Shown here: one piece after another, positions 7,885-16,119 of the stretch | How the letters are laid out: every line of letters starts with the position of its first letter | Numbering within the stretch: position 1 is the first letter of the stretch | Source of the DNA: Flavobacteriales bacterium | GTDB lineage: Bacteria > Bacteroidota > Bacteroidia > Flavobacteriales_E > Vicingaceae | Length of the DNA: 64,000 nt | Reading direction: 5' to 3' | NCBI GenBank assembly: GCA_020853105.1 | Contig: JADYZM010000077.1 | Coordinates: forward strand, 1-64,000 | Made by a program: the position numbers and the translations under genes | Notes under the pieces: model-generated | What the model saw: only the letters and a program-made list of their open reading frames with translations | What the model was told of the DNA's origin: nothing | The model's database searches: none

Positions 7885-8469
7885 TTGTCATTCAGAGCAA
7901 AATTTTACATAAAATTTATTTTACAGTAAAATGTAGCGAAGAATCTTTTTACTCAGATTTACAATAGTCTTTTTCATTACTGTTGTCAGATTAGTCAGTT
8001 CATTTTGTATTTTCGAAGAATTGGAAGCAAAATATCGTTCTGAATGACAATACAATTAATTTATCTCATCATTTAAGAATTCCCAATTTGGATTAAATGA
8101 ATTTATCAATTGTTCTTTTTTATTTCTCGACCACCCTTTTATTCTTTTCTCTTGTTCAATTGCATGAGTCACGTATTGAAATCGTTCAAAATAAATCAAA
8201 TAACAACAGTTGTACTTTGAAGTAAAAGCTTGGCTTTTTACTTTTTCCTGATGTTCAAATAATCGTCTTTTCAAATCATTTGTAACCCCGGTATAAATAA
8301 CAGTTTTATTGATGTTTGTAAGAATATAAACAAAATAATTATGTTGCATTTAAGGTCTTTTGTAACTAAAAATAATCTATAAAACTTTAAGAATATAGAA
8401 CAAAACAGATTCATCACTTCAATTTGTTGGAAAAATTAATTTTCCACAAATTATTGTTCTGAATGACAA
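7885..8469. repeat. inverted-repeat unit enclosing a GIY-YIG gene
   Basis: TTGTCATTCAGA at 7885-7896 is matched by its exact reverse complement TCTGAATGACAA at 8039-8050 and again at 8458-8469. The first two copies bracket a 165-base non-coding block containing GTAGCGAAGAATC. The last two bracket the small nuclease gene. A further hairpin (AATTTGTTGGAAAA / TTTTCCACAAATT, 8421-8452) lies next to the last copy. This looks like a short non-autonomous repeat or a nuclease-associated element. Confidence 0.55.
8056..8349 (-). CDS. GIY-YIG nuclease family protein
   Basis: The 97-residue single-domain protein has the GIY-YIG signature in the form YFVYIL-x(9)-YTGVTNDLKRRLFEH (residues 5-33). Further family motifs are YFERF and EKRIKGWSRNKKEQLI, close to the UvrC-N/URI-like stand-alone nucleases common in Bacteroidota. 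Their cellular role is mostly unknown. The gene ends a few bases from one copy of the repeat TCTGAATGACAA and lies inside the inverted-repeat unit 7885-8469, so nuclease and repeat may move or spread together (inference). Confidence 0.88.
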   Translation of the reverse strand: MQHNYFVYILTNINKTVIYTGVTNDLKRRLFEHQEKVKSQAFTSKYNCCYLIYFERFQYVTHAIEQEKRIKGWSRNKKEQLINSFNPNWEFLNDEIN

Positions 8470-8473
8470 TAAA

Positions 8474-9463
8474 CTAAATCAATTTGTTTTGAATCAAATA
8501 TTCACCAATTTGAATGGCATTGGTAGCAGCACCTTTTCTTAGATTGTCTGCAACAATCCATAGGTTTAGCGTGTTTGGTTGAGATTCGTCTCTACGAATA
8601 CGTCCAACAAAAACATCGTTTTTATCAGCAGCATAAATGGGCATCGGGTAGGTTCGTGTATCCGGATTGTCTTGCAAAGTAACTCCTGAAGTTTCGTGTA
8701 AAATTTTACGAACATCTGCCAAATCAAAGTCTTTTTCAAATTCTATATTTACTGTTTCAGAGTGTCCACCAACTACAGGTACACGAACAGCAGTGGCTGT
8801 AATTCTTAAACTATCGTCTCCCATAATTTTTTTAGGTTCGTTCACCAGTTTCATTTCTTCTTTGGTATATCCATTGTCTGTAAAAACATCGCACTGAGGC
8901 AAACAATTCCTGTCAATAGGATAGGGATATGCCATTTCTCCTTTAATTCCGGCTTGTTCGTTGTTTAATTGCTCTAAAGCTTTTACACCGGTTCCTGTTA
9001 CTGATTGATAGGTTGAAACTATAACTCTTTTGAGTTTGTACTTTTTGTGCAACGGATTTAACACCATCACCATTTGGATGGTAGAACAATTGGGATTGGC
9101 AATTATTTTGTCGTTTACTGTTAATTCCTGAGCATTTATTTCGGGAACAATCAATTTGTTGTTTGGGTTCATTCTCCATGCCGAAGAGTTGTCGATAACG
9201 GTTGTCCCCACTTCAGCAAACTTAGGTGCCCACTCCAAAGAAGTGTTACCTCCGGCAGAAAATATGGCAATTTCGGGCTTCCTGTCAACTGCTGTTTGCA
9301 TTCCAACAATTTTATATGACTTTCCTTTATATTGTATTTCTTTACCAACTGATTTTTCTGATGCAACAGGAATAAGTTCTGTTAATGGAAAATTTCGTTC
9401 TGCCAATACTTTAAGCATCACATTTCCAACCATTCCGGTGGCTCCTACAACGGCTACTTTCAT
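8474..9463 (-). CDS. asd: aspartate-semialdehyde dehydrogenase
   Basis: The product has 329 residues from the start MKVAVVGATGMVG. It makes aspartate semialdehyde from aspartyl phosphate with NADPH, feeding lysine/diaminopimelate, threonine and methionine synthesis. The Rossmann GATGMVG is at the N-terminus, and the catalytic cysteine lies in ANPNCSTIQM (about residue 128). An in-frame ATG at 9484 would add MKKNKKT, but it coincides with a -7 promoter element, so 9463 is chosen. The gene is monocistronic and divergent from tatD. Confidence 0.96.
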   Translation of the reverse strand: MKVAVVGATGMVGNVMLKVLAERNFPLTELIPVASEKSVGKEIQYKGKSYKIVGMQTAVDRKPEIAIFSAGGNTSLEWAPKFAEVGTTVIDNSSAWRMNPNNKLIVPEINAQELTVNDKIIANPNCSTIQMVMVLNPLHKKYKLKRVIVSTYQSVTGTGVKALEQLNNEQAGIKGEMAYPYPIDRNCLPQCDVFTDNGYTKEEMKLVNEPKKIMGDDSLRITATAVRVPVVGGHSETVNIEFEKDFDLADVRKILHETSGVTLQDNPDTRTYPMPIYAADKNDVFVGRIRRDESQPNTLNLWIVADNLRKGAATNAIQIGEYLIQNKLI

Positions 9464-9483
9464 TGTTTTTTTATTTTTTTTCA

Positions 9484-9491
9484 CAAAAATA
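9484..9491 (-). promoter_or_regulatory. -7 promoter element of asd
   Basis: TATTTTTG on the minus strand matches TAnnTTTG and ends 20 bases before the asd start at 9463. It overlaps the alternative upstream ATG and so argues against that start. Confidence 0.4.
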
Positions 9492-9582
9492 ATTCAAAAA
9501 CACGGCTCTGAAATTAAAATTGAGCTAAATCAATCTGTTTTTTCATTTTTTATTGTTTTTTCTCTTTTGAAATAAGAAAACT

Positions 9583-9590
9583 TAACTTTG
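9583..9590 (+). promoter_or_regulatory. -7 promoter element of tatD
   Basis: TAACTTTG is an exact TAnnTTTG match ending seven bases before the ATG at 9598. It predicts a very short or absent leader. Confidence 0.45.
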
Positions 9591-9597
9591 TTTTTCT

Positions 9598-10368
9598 ATG
9601 ATTTTGGTGGATACACATACACATTTATACAGCGAACAATTTGATGAAGACCGCTCAGAAGTTGTTAAACGCGCCATTGAATTAGGTGTAAAAAAAATGT
9701 TTTTACCTAATATCGACAGAACTTCCGTTTCTGGCATGTTGGCTCTCCAAAATCAATTCCCTGAAAACTGTTTTGCCATGATGGGTCTGCACCCTACATC
9801 GGTTAATGAAAATTTCCAAGAAGAATTGAAATTTATCAAAGAACAGCTCGAATCGTCTGATTTTTGTGCCATTGGCGAAATTGGTATTGATTTGTATTGG
9901 GATAAATCGTTTTTACAACAACAGCAAGATGCTTTTCGGATACAGATTGACTGGGCTAAACAAAAAAACCTTCCGATTGTTATTCACTGTAGAGATTCTT
10001 TTGATGAAATTTTTGAAATTTTAGATGAAAAAAACGACGAGTCGCTAAGCGGAATTTTTCATTGTTTCACCGGAAATTTGGTACAAGCTCAAAAAATTCT
10101 TAACTATGGTAAGTTTAAGCTCGGAATTGGAGGGGTTGTTACCTATAAAAATTCAACTTTAGGGGAAGTTTTAAAACAAGTTGACAGTAGCCATATAGTT
10201 CTGGAAACAGATTCGCCTTATTTGGCTCCTGTGCCTCATCGGGGTAAAAGAAACGAAAGCTGTTACATCACTCATGTTGCTCAAAAACTTTCAGAAATCT
10301 ATGAAACTTCAATAGAAGATATTGCTAACATTACAACTCAAAATGCACTTGAAGTTTTTAGAATTTAA
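9598..10368 (+). CDS. TatD family metal-dependent hydrolase (DNase)
   Basis: The 256-residue TIM-barrel protein has the family's metal residues in order: DTHTH (H7, H9), EIGIDLYW (glutamate bridge), VIHCRDS, FHCFTGN and ETDSPYLAP. TatD-type enzymes have 3'-5' exonuclease or DNA-repair activity in several bacteria; the physiological role here is open. It is followed after 15 bases by the asparaginase gene, which has its own -7-like element, so the two may be transcribed together or separately. Confidence 0.93.
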   Translation: MILVDTHTHLYSEQFDEDRSEVVKRAIELGVKKMFLPNIDRTSVSGMLALQNQFPENCFAMMGLHPTSVNENFQEELKFIKEQLESSDFCAIGEIGIDLYWDKSFLQQQQDAFRIQIDWAKQKNLPIVIHCRDSFDEIFEILDEKNDESLSGIFHCFTGNLVQAQKILNYGKFKLGIGGVVTYKNSTLGEVLKQVDSSHIVLETDSPYLAPVPHRGKRNESCYITHVAQKLSEIYETSIEDIANITTQNALEVFRI

Positions 10369-10370
10369 CA

Positions 10371-10378
10371 TACCTTTG
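10371..10378 (+). promoter_or_regulatory. -7-like element before the asparaginase gene
   Basis: TACCTTTG matches TAnnTTTG and ends five bases before the ATG at 10384, inside the short tatD-asparaginase gap. Confidence 0.35.
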
Positions 10379-10383
10379 TTTCA

Positions 10384-11403
10384 ATGAGCTCGATTTTGAT
10401 AATATATACCGGCGGAACCATTGGAATGGTGAAAGACGAAAAAACGGGAATTCTTCGTTCGTTTGATTTTGATTCTCTTCTGAAAGAAATTCCGGAAATT
10501 AAACGATTTGCTCATAATATTGATGTTCATTCTTTTGAGCAACCCATAGATTCTTCAAACATGCAACCCACTCATTGGGTGAAGATGGCTCAAATTATTG
10601 CAGATAATTACTCTAATCACGATGGATTTGTTATCTTACACGGTTCTGATACTATGGCTTACACCGCATCAGCTCTGAGTTTTATGCTGGAAAATTTGAG
10701 TAAACCGGTAATTCTCACAGGTTCTCAATTGCCTATTGGGGTTTTACGTACTGATGCAAAAGAAAATTTACTCTCCGCTATCGAAATTGCCACAACTCAA
10801 CTGGAAGGAAAATCAGCAGTACCTGAAGTTGCAATTTATTTTGAATACAATTTGTACAGAGGAAACAGAGCTACAAAAACCAGTGCCGAAGAATTTAAAG
10901 CCTTCACTTCTCCAAATTATCCTGTTTTGGCTGAAGCCGGTGTTAATTTAAAGTTTAACCAGTCTATTGTTAGGAATGATGGAAATAACAAACTAAAACT
11001 GAATTTAAATTTCGACAACAACATTGCCACATTAAAAATGTATCCGGGGTTGTCGTGTTTTATTGTAGAGGCTTTATTAAATGCCAAAAACTTAAAAGGT
11101 GTTGTATTAGAAACCTTTGGAGCAGGTAATGCAACCACCGAAAAGTGGTTAATCGATATACTGAATCAAGCAATTTCTAAAGGAATTATTGTTCTTAATA
11201 TCAGCCAATGCCAAGGAGGAACTGTTGAACAAGGAAAATACGAAACAAGTTCTTTTTTTAATAAAATGGGAGTTATCAGTGGTTCTGATATGACTTTTGA
11301 AGCAGCAACTACAAAAATGATGTATGTTTTAGGATTAAATTTTTCTATTGAAGAATCCAAAAGGCTGCTCCAAACCAATCTGAGAGGTGAGTTAACAGAA
11401 TAA
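10384..11403 (+). CDS. type I (cytoplasmic) L-asparaginase
   Basis: The 339-residue protein hydrolyses asparagine to aspartate and ammonia. The first catalytic threonine is in YTGGTIGM (residues 8-15), and the second block is HGSDTMAYTASALSFM, both typical of AnsA-like enzymes. The absence of a signal peptide and the length point to the cytoplasmic type. It ends two bases before the convergent XRE regulator. A link to nitrogen use is plausible, but no regulatory signal for it was seen. Confidence 0.93.
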   Translation: MSSILIIYTGGTIGMVKDEKTGILRSFDFDSLLKEIPEIKRFAHNIDVHSFEQPIDSSNMQPTHWVKMAQIIADNYSNHDGFVILHGSDTMAYTASALSFMLENLSKPVILTGSQLPIGVLRTDAKENLLSAIEIATTQLEGKSAVPEVAIYFEYNLYRGNRATKTSAEEFKAFTSPNYPVLAEAGVNLKFNQSIVRNDGNNKLKLNLNFDNNIATLKMYPGLSCFIVEALLNAKNLKGVVLETFGAGNATTEKWLIDILNQAISKGIIVLNISQCQGGTVEQGKYETSSFFNKMGVISGSDMTFEAATTKMMYVLGLNFSIEESKRLLQTNLRGELTE

Positions 11404-11405
11404 AA

Positions 11406-11630
11406 TTAGAATCCTTTAGAAAAAAACTCTTCCAAGGTAAGTTGAAAATAATCACACACTTTTTTTAATGAGGTAAACGATACGTCTCTTTTGCCTTGTT
11501 CAATTCTGCCAAAATGGATTCCTGTATCATTAAATGCGTCTTCTTGAGTTAGATTCTTTTCTAATCTTAACTCCTTTATCCTAGAAGCTAGTCTTAAAAG
11601 TAATTCTTCTTTCTCAAAACAACTTTTCAT
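11406..11630 (-). CDS. XRE family transcriptional regulator
   Basis: The small helix-turn-helix protein (74 residues from MKSCFEKEEL) has the core RIKELRLEKNLTQEDAFNDTG and RIEQGKRDVS of the Cro/C1 family. An ATG at 11648 is in frame and would add six residues encoded by the operator-like palindrome at 11630-11643, so the inner start is preferred. Two copies of TGAC(C/T)GAAAGGTCA lie at and just upstream of the gene start, in the gap to the divergent lipoprotein gene. The protein probably represses itself and that gene (inference). Confidence 0.85.
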   Translation of the reverse strand: MKSCFEKEELLLRLASRIKELRLEKNLTQEDAFNDTGIHFGRIEQGKRDVSFTSLKKVCDYFQLTLEEFFSKGF

Positions 11631-11643
11631 GACTGAAAGGTCA
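11630..11643. promoter_or_regulatory. operator-like palindrome, copy 1
   Basis: TGACTGAAAGGTCA is an imperfect palindrome differing from copy 2 at one base. It overlaps the predicted start of the XRE gene, as expected for autoregulation. Confidence 0.5.
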
Positions 11644-11665
11644 TTCAAGTTAAATTAATTATTAA

Positions 11666-11679
11666 TGACCGAAAGGTCA
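11666..11679. promoter_or_regulatory. operator-like palindrome, copy 2
   Basis: TGACCGAAAGGTCA has perfect TGACC/GGTCA arms around GAAA. It lies 36 bases from copy 1 and 18 bases upstream of the -7 box of the lipoprotein gene, where a bound repressor would block RNA polymerase. Confidence 0.55.
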
Positions 11680-11697
11680 TTATTTAAAAAAATAAAC

Positions 11698-11705
11698 TAT
11701 ATTTG
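11698..11705 (+). promoter_or_regulatory. -7 promoter element of the collagen-like lipoprotein gene
   Basis: TATATTTG matches TAnnTTTG and ends 24 bases before the ATG at 11730. The palindromic operator copy 2 occupies the region of the -33 element. Confidence 0.5.
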
Positions 11706-11729
11706 TGGAGTATTAATAAAATTCATGCT

Positions 11730-12254
11730 ATGAAGACCATAAAAAAACTATCAATGCTCTTACTTTTAATAAGTACTTTAATTAATTTCAGTTGTACTAA
11801 AGAAGGTCCGGCTGGACCGCAAGGTTCTCCTGGTCCACAGGGGGCTGATGGTAATGCAAATGTGAAATCAGTAACAATAAATGTTGCCTCTGGAAATTGG
11901 ATATTATCTGGAAATACCTATTATTTTGATTCTTATATCTCGGAAATTACAACTGATATAATAAATTCAGGAAGTGTGCAAATTTTCATGGAAAGCACCA
12001 CCTCAACTGGAGTATGGTTAACTATGCCTTGGATTGAATATATCAATTCAAGTATATTTTCCACTTATAATTTTAATCATAGTTGGGGAAAGGTTAGAAT
12101 TTTCAAAGTTGACAGTGATATTACTCCACCTTCAAATCCTGGTGTAAGAAAATTCAAAGTTATTGTTATATCAAGTACAACACGAATGTCAAATCCAAAT
12201 GTAGATTATACTAACTACAATGAAGTAAAAAAGGCATTTAATTTGAAAGATTAA
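11730..12254 (+). CDS. lipoprotein with short collagen-like segment
   Basis: The product has 174 residues from MKTIKKLSML. An in-frame ATG at 11703 overlaps the -7 element and is not used. A lipoprotein signal ends in NFSC (cysteine about residue 22). It is followed at once by a collagen-like Gly-X-Y run (GPAGPQGSPGPQGADG), then a globular domain of about 125 residues with no recognised catalytic motif. Short collagen-like spacers after the lipid anchor are frequent in Bacteroidota surface lipoproteins. It is divergent from the XRE gene and probably controlled by it. Function unknown. Confidence 0.8.
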   Translation: MKTIKKLSMLLLLISTLINFSCTKEGPAGPQGSPGPQGADGNANVKSVTINVASGNWILSGNTYYFDSYISEITTDIINSGSVQIFMESTTSTGVWLTMPWIEYINSSIFSTYNFNHSWGKVRIFKVDSDITPPSNPGVRKFKVIVISSTTRMSNPNVDYTNYNEVKKAFNLKD

Positions 12255-12270
12255 AATCCCCAAAAGCTAC

Positions 12271-12312
12271 AAAAAAAGGACCTGCAATAAAATCAGATGT
12301 AGGTCTTTTTTA
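12271..12312. terminator. bidirectional terminator between lipoprotein gene and pyrC
   Basis: GACCTGCA and TGTAGGTC pair (one G-U) with A-run and T-run flanks on both sides. It serves the convergent genes ending at 12254 and 12310. Confidence 0.75.
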
Positions 12313-13656
12313 TTTATCAAAAGTGAGTCTTTTCCCTCTGAAATTTTCGTCAAAAATTCCGTTGTCGTAAACAACCGAGCCGTTGATAATGGTTTTCAGG
12401 ATTTTGCTTTTAAAAGTAGTGCCTTCAAAAGGCGACCACCCGCATTTGTAAAGAATGTTCGATTTTTGAACCGTCCAAGGATCATTCAAATCAACCACAA
12501 CAAAGTCGGCAAAATATCCTTTGCGGATAAATCCTCTTTTTTCAATCCGAAAGCAATCGGCTACGGCATGAGCCATTTTTTCAGCAATTTTTTCTAAACT
12601 GATTTTACCGTTGTGGTAGTGTTCCAGCATAGCAACCAAGGCATGTTGCACCAAAGGACCTCCAGAAGGAGCAGAAAAATAGTCGTTGTTTTTTTCCTCA
12701 AAGGTATGTGGGGCATGGTCGGTTGCAATTACATCAATTTTATTGTCTAAAACAGCTTGTAAAATAGCATCTCTGTCTGAGGTTTTTTTAATAGCCGGAT
12801 TCCACTTGATAAAATTGCCTTTGGCTTTGTAGTCGGCATCAGAAAACCAAGTATGATGAATGCAGGCTTCTGCTGTAATTTTCTTTTCTTTGAGCGGGAT
12901 TGTATTGTCTAAAAGTTCTAGCTCTTTTGCTGTTGACAAATGGAACAAATGAAATCGAGTATTGTGCTTTTTAGCCAACTGTATAGCAAACGATGAAGAT
13001 TTGTAACATGCTTCTTCGCTTCGAATTTCCGGGTGGCAAGAAACAGGAATATCTTCTCCGTATTTCTCTTTAAACAGAGCCATGTTATTTCTAACAGTTC
13101 TTTCATCTTCACAATGGGCAGCAATCAATAATTTACATTTAGAAAAAAGTTCTTCTAAAGTTTTTGGATTGTCAACCAGCATATTTCCGGTTGAAGAACC
13201 CATAAATACTTTAACGCCACATACTGTTTTTGGGTCGGTTTTTAGTACCTCTTCAAGATTATCGTTTGATGCTCCCATGTAAAACGAATAATTGGCATAC
13301 GAAGTTTTTTCAGCAATATCGTATTTGTCTTGAAGCAATGCTTGTGTCAGTGTGTTAGGAACAGTGTTTGGCATTTCCATAAATGAGGTAATACCTCCGG
13401 CTACTGCTGCTCTTGATTCGGTTTGTATGTTGGCTTTATGAGTTAGTCCGGGTTCACGAAAATGTACTTGATCATCTATAACGCCTGGAAATAGATATTT
13501 TCCCTTGATGTCAATGGTTTGGTTAGTTTTTTCGAAATTGGTAATGTCTTCCTCAAACGGGAATATTTCTTCAATACACTCGTTCTTTATTAAAATGTGT
13601 CCTTTAAAAATAACACCTTCATTTACAATTTTAGCGTTTTTTAGTAATAATCCCAT
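12310..13656 (-). CDS. pyrC: dihydroorotase
   Basis: The 448-residue amidohydrolase makes dihydroorotate from carbamoyl aspartate in pyrimidine synthesis. The metal-binding DDQVHFREPG (about residues 60-70), the EMPNTVPNT loop, CHPEIRSEEAC, and the ATDHAPHTFEEK motif near residue 315 are those of class I dihydroorotases. The length fits. It lies 18 bases after rlmN on the same strand and is probably co-transcribed with it. Confidence 0.93.
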   Translation of the reverse strand: MGLLLKNAKIVNEGVIFKGHILIKNECIEEIFPFEEDITNFEKTNQTIDIKGKYLFPGVIDDQVHFREPGLTHKANIQTESRAAVAGGITSFMEMPNTVPNTLTQALLQDKYDIAEKTSYANYSFYMGASNDNLEEVLKTDPKTVCGVKVFMGSSTGNMLVDNPKTLEELFSKCKLLIAAHCEDERTVRNNMALFKEKYGEDIPVSCHPEIRSEEACYKSSSFAIQLAKKHNTRFHLFHLSTAKELELLDNTIPLKEKKITAEACIHHTWFSDADYKAKGNFIKWNPAIKKTSDRDAILQAVLDNKIDVIATDHAPHTFEEKNNDYFSAPSGGPLVQHALVAMLEHYHNGKISLEKIAEKMAHAVADCFRIEKRGFIRKGYFADFVVVDLNDPWTVQKSNILYKCGWSPFEGTTFKSKILKTIINGSVVYDNGIFDENFRGKRLTFDK

Positions 13657-13674
13657 GGTAACTTTAATATATAG

Positions 13675-14727
13675 TTAGTGTACGGCTTTGTTCTTGTTTG
13701 CCAATTGACCACAGGCAGCATCAATATCTTTACCTCTGCTTCTGCGAATATTGACTATTAATTTGCATTTTTCTTCTAAAAATTTAGCAAACTCTTCTGT
13801 TTTTTGGCTGTCGGCTTTTGAAAATTGGGCATCATCAATTGGGTTGTATTCGATGATATTGATTTTACATGGTACTTGTTTACAAAATTTTGCTAAATTC
13901 CGAGCATCTTGTAGGCTGTCGTTAAAATCTTTAAAAATGATGTATTCAAAAGTAATTCGAGTACCGGTTTTTTCAAAAAAATACTGTAATGCTTCTCCTA
14001 AGGCGTCTAAAGAATTGGTTTCATTGATTGGCATAATTTTATTTCTTTGCTCATCGGTAGCTGCATGAAGCGATAGTGCCAAATTAAATTTTACTTGGTC
14101 ATCGCCTAATTTTTTTATCATTTTTGCAATTCCTGCAGTTGAGACAGTTATTCTTTTTGGCGACATTCCAAGTCCCTCAGACGAAGTAATTAATTCTATC
14201 GACCGTAAAACGTTGCTGTAGTTTAATAATGGCTCTCCCATTCCCATGTAAACGATATTGGTTAATGGTGTTTTATAAATTTCTTCAGCTTGTTTTTTGA
14301 TGAGAGCTACTTGGTCGAAAATTTCATCGGGCTCAATATTTCTAAGACGTTCTAATTTACCTGTTGCACAAAATGAGCAACTTAGGCTGCAACCCACTTG
14401 AGAAGAAATACAGGCAGTCATTCTTGTTTTAGATGGAATCAATACGCCTTCAGTAATTTTTCCGTCAAAAAGCTGAAATGCATTTTTTATTGTCTTATCA
14501 GAACTGATTTGAGTTTCTGCAATTTGAACTTTGTGCAAATTAAAATTTTGAGCGAGCAGATTTCTTGTTTGAGTGGGTAGGTTACTCATCTCATCAAATG
14601 ATATTGCATTTTTTTTCCACAACCATTCATATACCTGGTTTGCCCGAAAGGGTTTTTCGTTGTGAGATACAAAAAACTCTTTAAGTTCTGTCTTTGTCAA
14701 ACTTTTAATGTTGGTAAGGGAATTCAT
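13675..14727 (-). CDS. rlmN: dual-specificity 23S rRNA A2503 / tRNA A37 methyltransferase
   Basis: The 350-residue radical SAM enzyme methylates C2 of adenosine 2503 in 23S rRNA and A37 in some tRNAs. The cluster motif C113-x3-C117-x2-C120 (CSLSCSFC) is intact. The second catalytic cysteine lies near the C-terminus (DAACGQL), and the GMGEPLLNY motif is present. The length is standard. It is followed by pyrC on the same strand. Confidence 0.95.
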   Translation of the reverse strand: MNSLTNIKSLTKTELKEFFVSHNEKPFRANQVYEWLWKKNAISFDEMSNLPTQTRNLLAQNFNLHKVQIAETQISSDKTIKNAFQLFDGKITEGVLIPSKTRMTACISSQVGCSLSCSFCATGKLERLRNIEPDEIFDQVALIKKQAEEIYKTPLTNIVYMGMGEPLLNYSNVLRSIELITSSEGLGMSPKRITVSTAGIAKMIKKLGDDQVKFNLALSLHAATDEQRNKIMPINETNSLDALGEALQYFFEKTGTRITFEYIIFKDFNDSLQDARNLAKFCKQVPCKINIIEYNPIDDAQFSKADSQKTEEFAKFLEEKCKLIVNIRRSRGKDIDAACGQLANKNKAVH

Positions 14728-14789
14728 AGCTTACAAAATTAAATAAAGAAAACCAACTGCTTTTAAAACCAGAAAAAGAGAAATTAGAA

Positions 14790-16034
14790 TTAACTATGGA
14801 TTTGAATTTTATCAAACCGACTATTATTTTCTTTAAGAATAATTTCAAAACTGTCTTTAAATTGTTTTTGAATGGGTTCAGCGGTTGGAAAGTCTTCTCT
14901 TAAGTGATTTACTTGTTTTCCATTTTTCCAAAACCGATAGCAAACATGCGGACCTGTAGCTAGCCCGGTACTACCAACATAACCAATTACTTCGCCCTGT
15001 GTTACTTTATGTCCTGCTTTAACTGCTCGTTTACTCATGTGTAAATATTGAGTGGTATAAGTGCTATTGTGCCTGATTTTTACATAATTTCCATTAAAAA
15101 CACCATGACCGGATTCTGTAACCACACCATTTCCCGTAGCTAATATTGGTGTTCCTTTCGGTGCAGCATAATCAGTACCTAAATGCGCTTTATTAATTTT
15201 TTGAACCGGATGAAACCTTTTCATGGTGTATCCCGATGTTAGTCTGCCAAATTTTAGAGGCGATTTTAGAAATGCCTTTCTAACACTGAAAGCTTTTTCA
15301 TCAAAATAATCAGCTACCCCGTTTTGTTCAAAATAATGACCTTGAAATTCTTTACCTGCATGGCTAAAATGAGCCGCAATGATTTTTCCTAAACCAACTG
15401 GTTTTTCATCAACAAATTTTTCTTCGTAAATAACTTTAAATGAGTCGTTTTTTTGAATACGATAGAAATCTATTGTCCATGCAAAAATATTTGAAAGCTC
15501 TACTGCTAATACAGGATTGATGTTTTGGTCTTCTAAGGTTTTATATAACGATGAGGTTATCGTTCCGGAAGCTGTTTTTATTTCTGTTTTTATTGGTCTT
15601 TTCTTTCTGTAAACTTGAATAGAATCTCTGAAATCAAAAACTACATATTCTGTTGAATTTGGCTCGTAAATAAAACACCGAGGTTGGTTGAGTGAGTCTT
15701 TTTCGCAAAGAATGGTATAGTTTTTACCTGCAATTAAGTTTCTTTCTATATCATAAACGGTTTTGGATTTATTAACCATTTCCATTATTTTGTCTTGAGG
15801 AAGACTAAATTTTAAAAGGAGGTTGGTGATAATTTCATTGGGTTGAATATTTCCTTTATAAACTGTAAAGGTATCTGTACGAATTCCATATTCAAAAGTA
15901 GGTTTATGAATGCTGTCTTTTGGTATTGTTTCATGCTTTGAGGTATGGCTGATGTATTTTTTTGCATAGAAAAAAGATAATATTGTTACTGTAATACCAC
16001 ATAAAATTAAGATGATTATGTTCCTTTTCTGCAT
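14790..16034 (-). CDS. M23 family peptidase (LytM domain), membrane anchored
   Basis: The 414-residue protein has one N-terminal membrane segment (about residues 5-24), a periplasmic region with OapA/LysM-like character, and a C-terminal M23 domain. The zinc motifs HLGTDYAAPKGTP and YLHMS are present, and a third conserved histidine follows in GPHVCYRF. Such proteins cleave or regulate cleavage of peptidoglycan cross-links. All zinc ligands appear intact, so an active endopeptidase is likely. It sits downstream of the terminator at 16054-16089. Confidence 0.9.
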   Translation of the reverse strand: MQKRNIIILILCGITVTILSFFYAKKYISHTSKHETIPKDSIHKPTFEYGIRTDTFTVYKGNIQPNEIITNLLLKFSLPQDKIMEMVNKSKTVYDIERNLIAGKNYTILCEKDSLNQPRCFIYEPNSTEYVVFDFRDSIQVYRKKRPIKTEIKTASGTITSSLYKTLEDQNINPVLAVELSNIFAWTIDFYRIQKNDSFKVIYEEKFVDEKPVGLGKIIAAHFSHAGKEFQGHYFEQNGVADYFDEKAFSVRKAFLKSPLKFGRLTSGYTMKRFHPVQKINKAHLGTDYAAPKGTPILATGNGVVTESGHGVFNGNYVKIRHNSTYTTQYLHMSKRAVKAGHKVTQGEVIGYVGSTGLATGPHVCYRFWKNGKQVNHLREDFPTAEPIQKQFKDSFEIILKENNSRFDKIQIHS

Positions 16035-16053
16035 GCCTCAAATTTGGAACATA

Positions 16054-16089
16054 AAAATAAGGCGATGAATTTTGTCATCGCCTTATTAG
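16054..16089. terminator. intrinsic terminator after the DUF3108 gene
   Basis: AATAAGGCGATGA and TCATCGCCTTATT form a perfect 13-pair stem with a short loop. On the minus strand it is followed by a T-rich stretch, ending the transcript of the gene at 16120-16941. Confidence 0.85.
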
Positions 16090-16119
16090 ATAATTTGTTT
16101 TAAACAAAATAGTGTTAAA

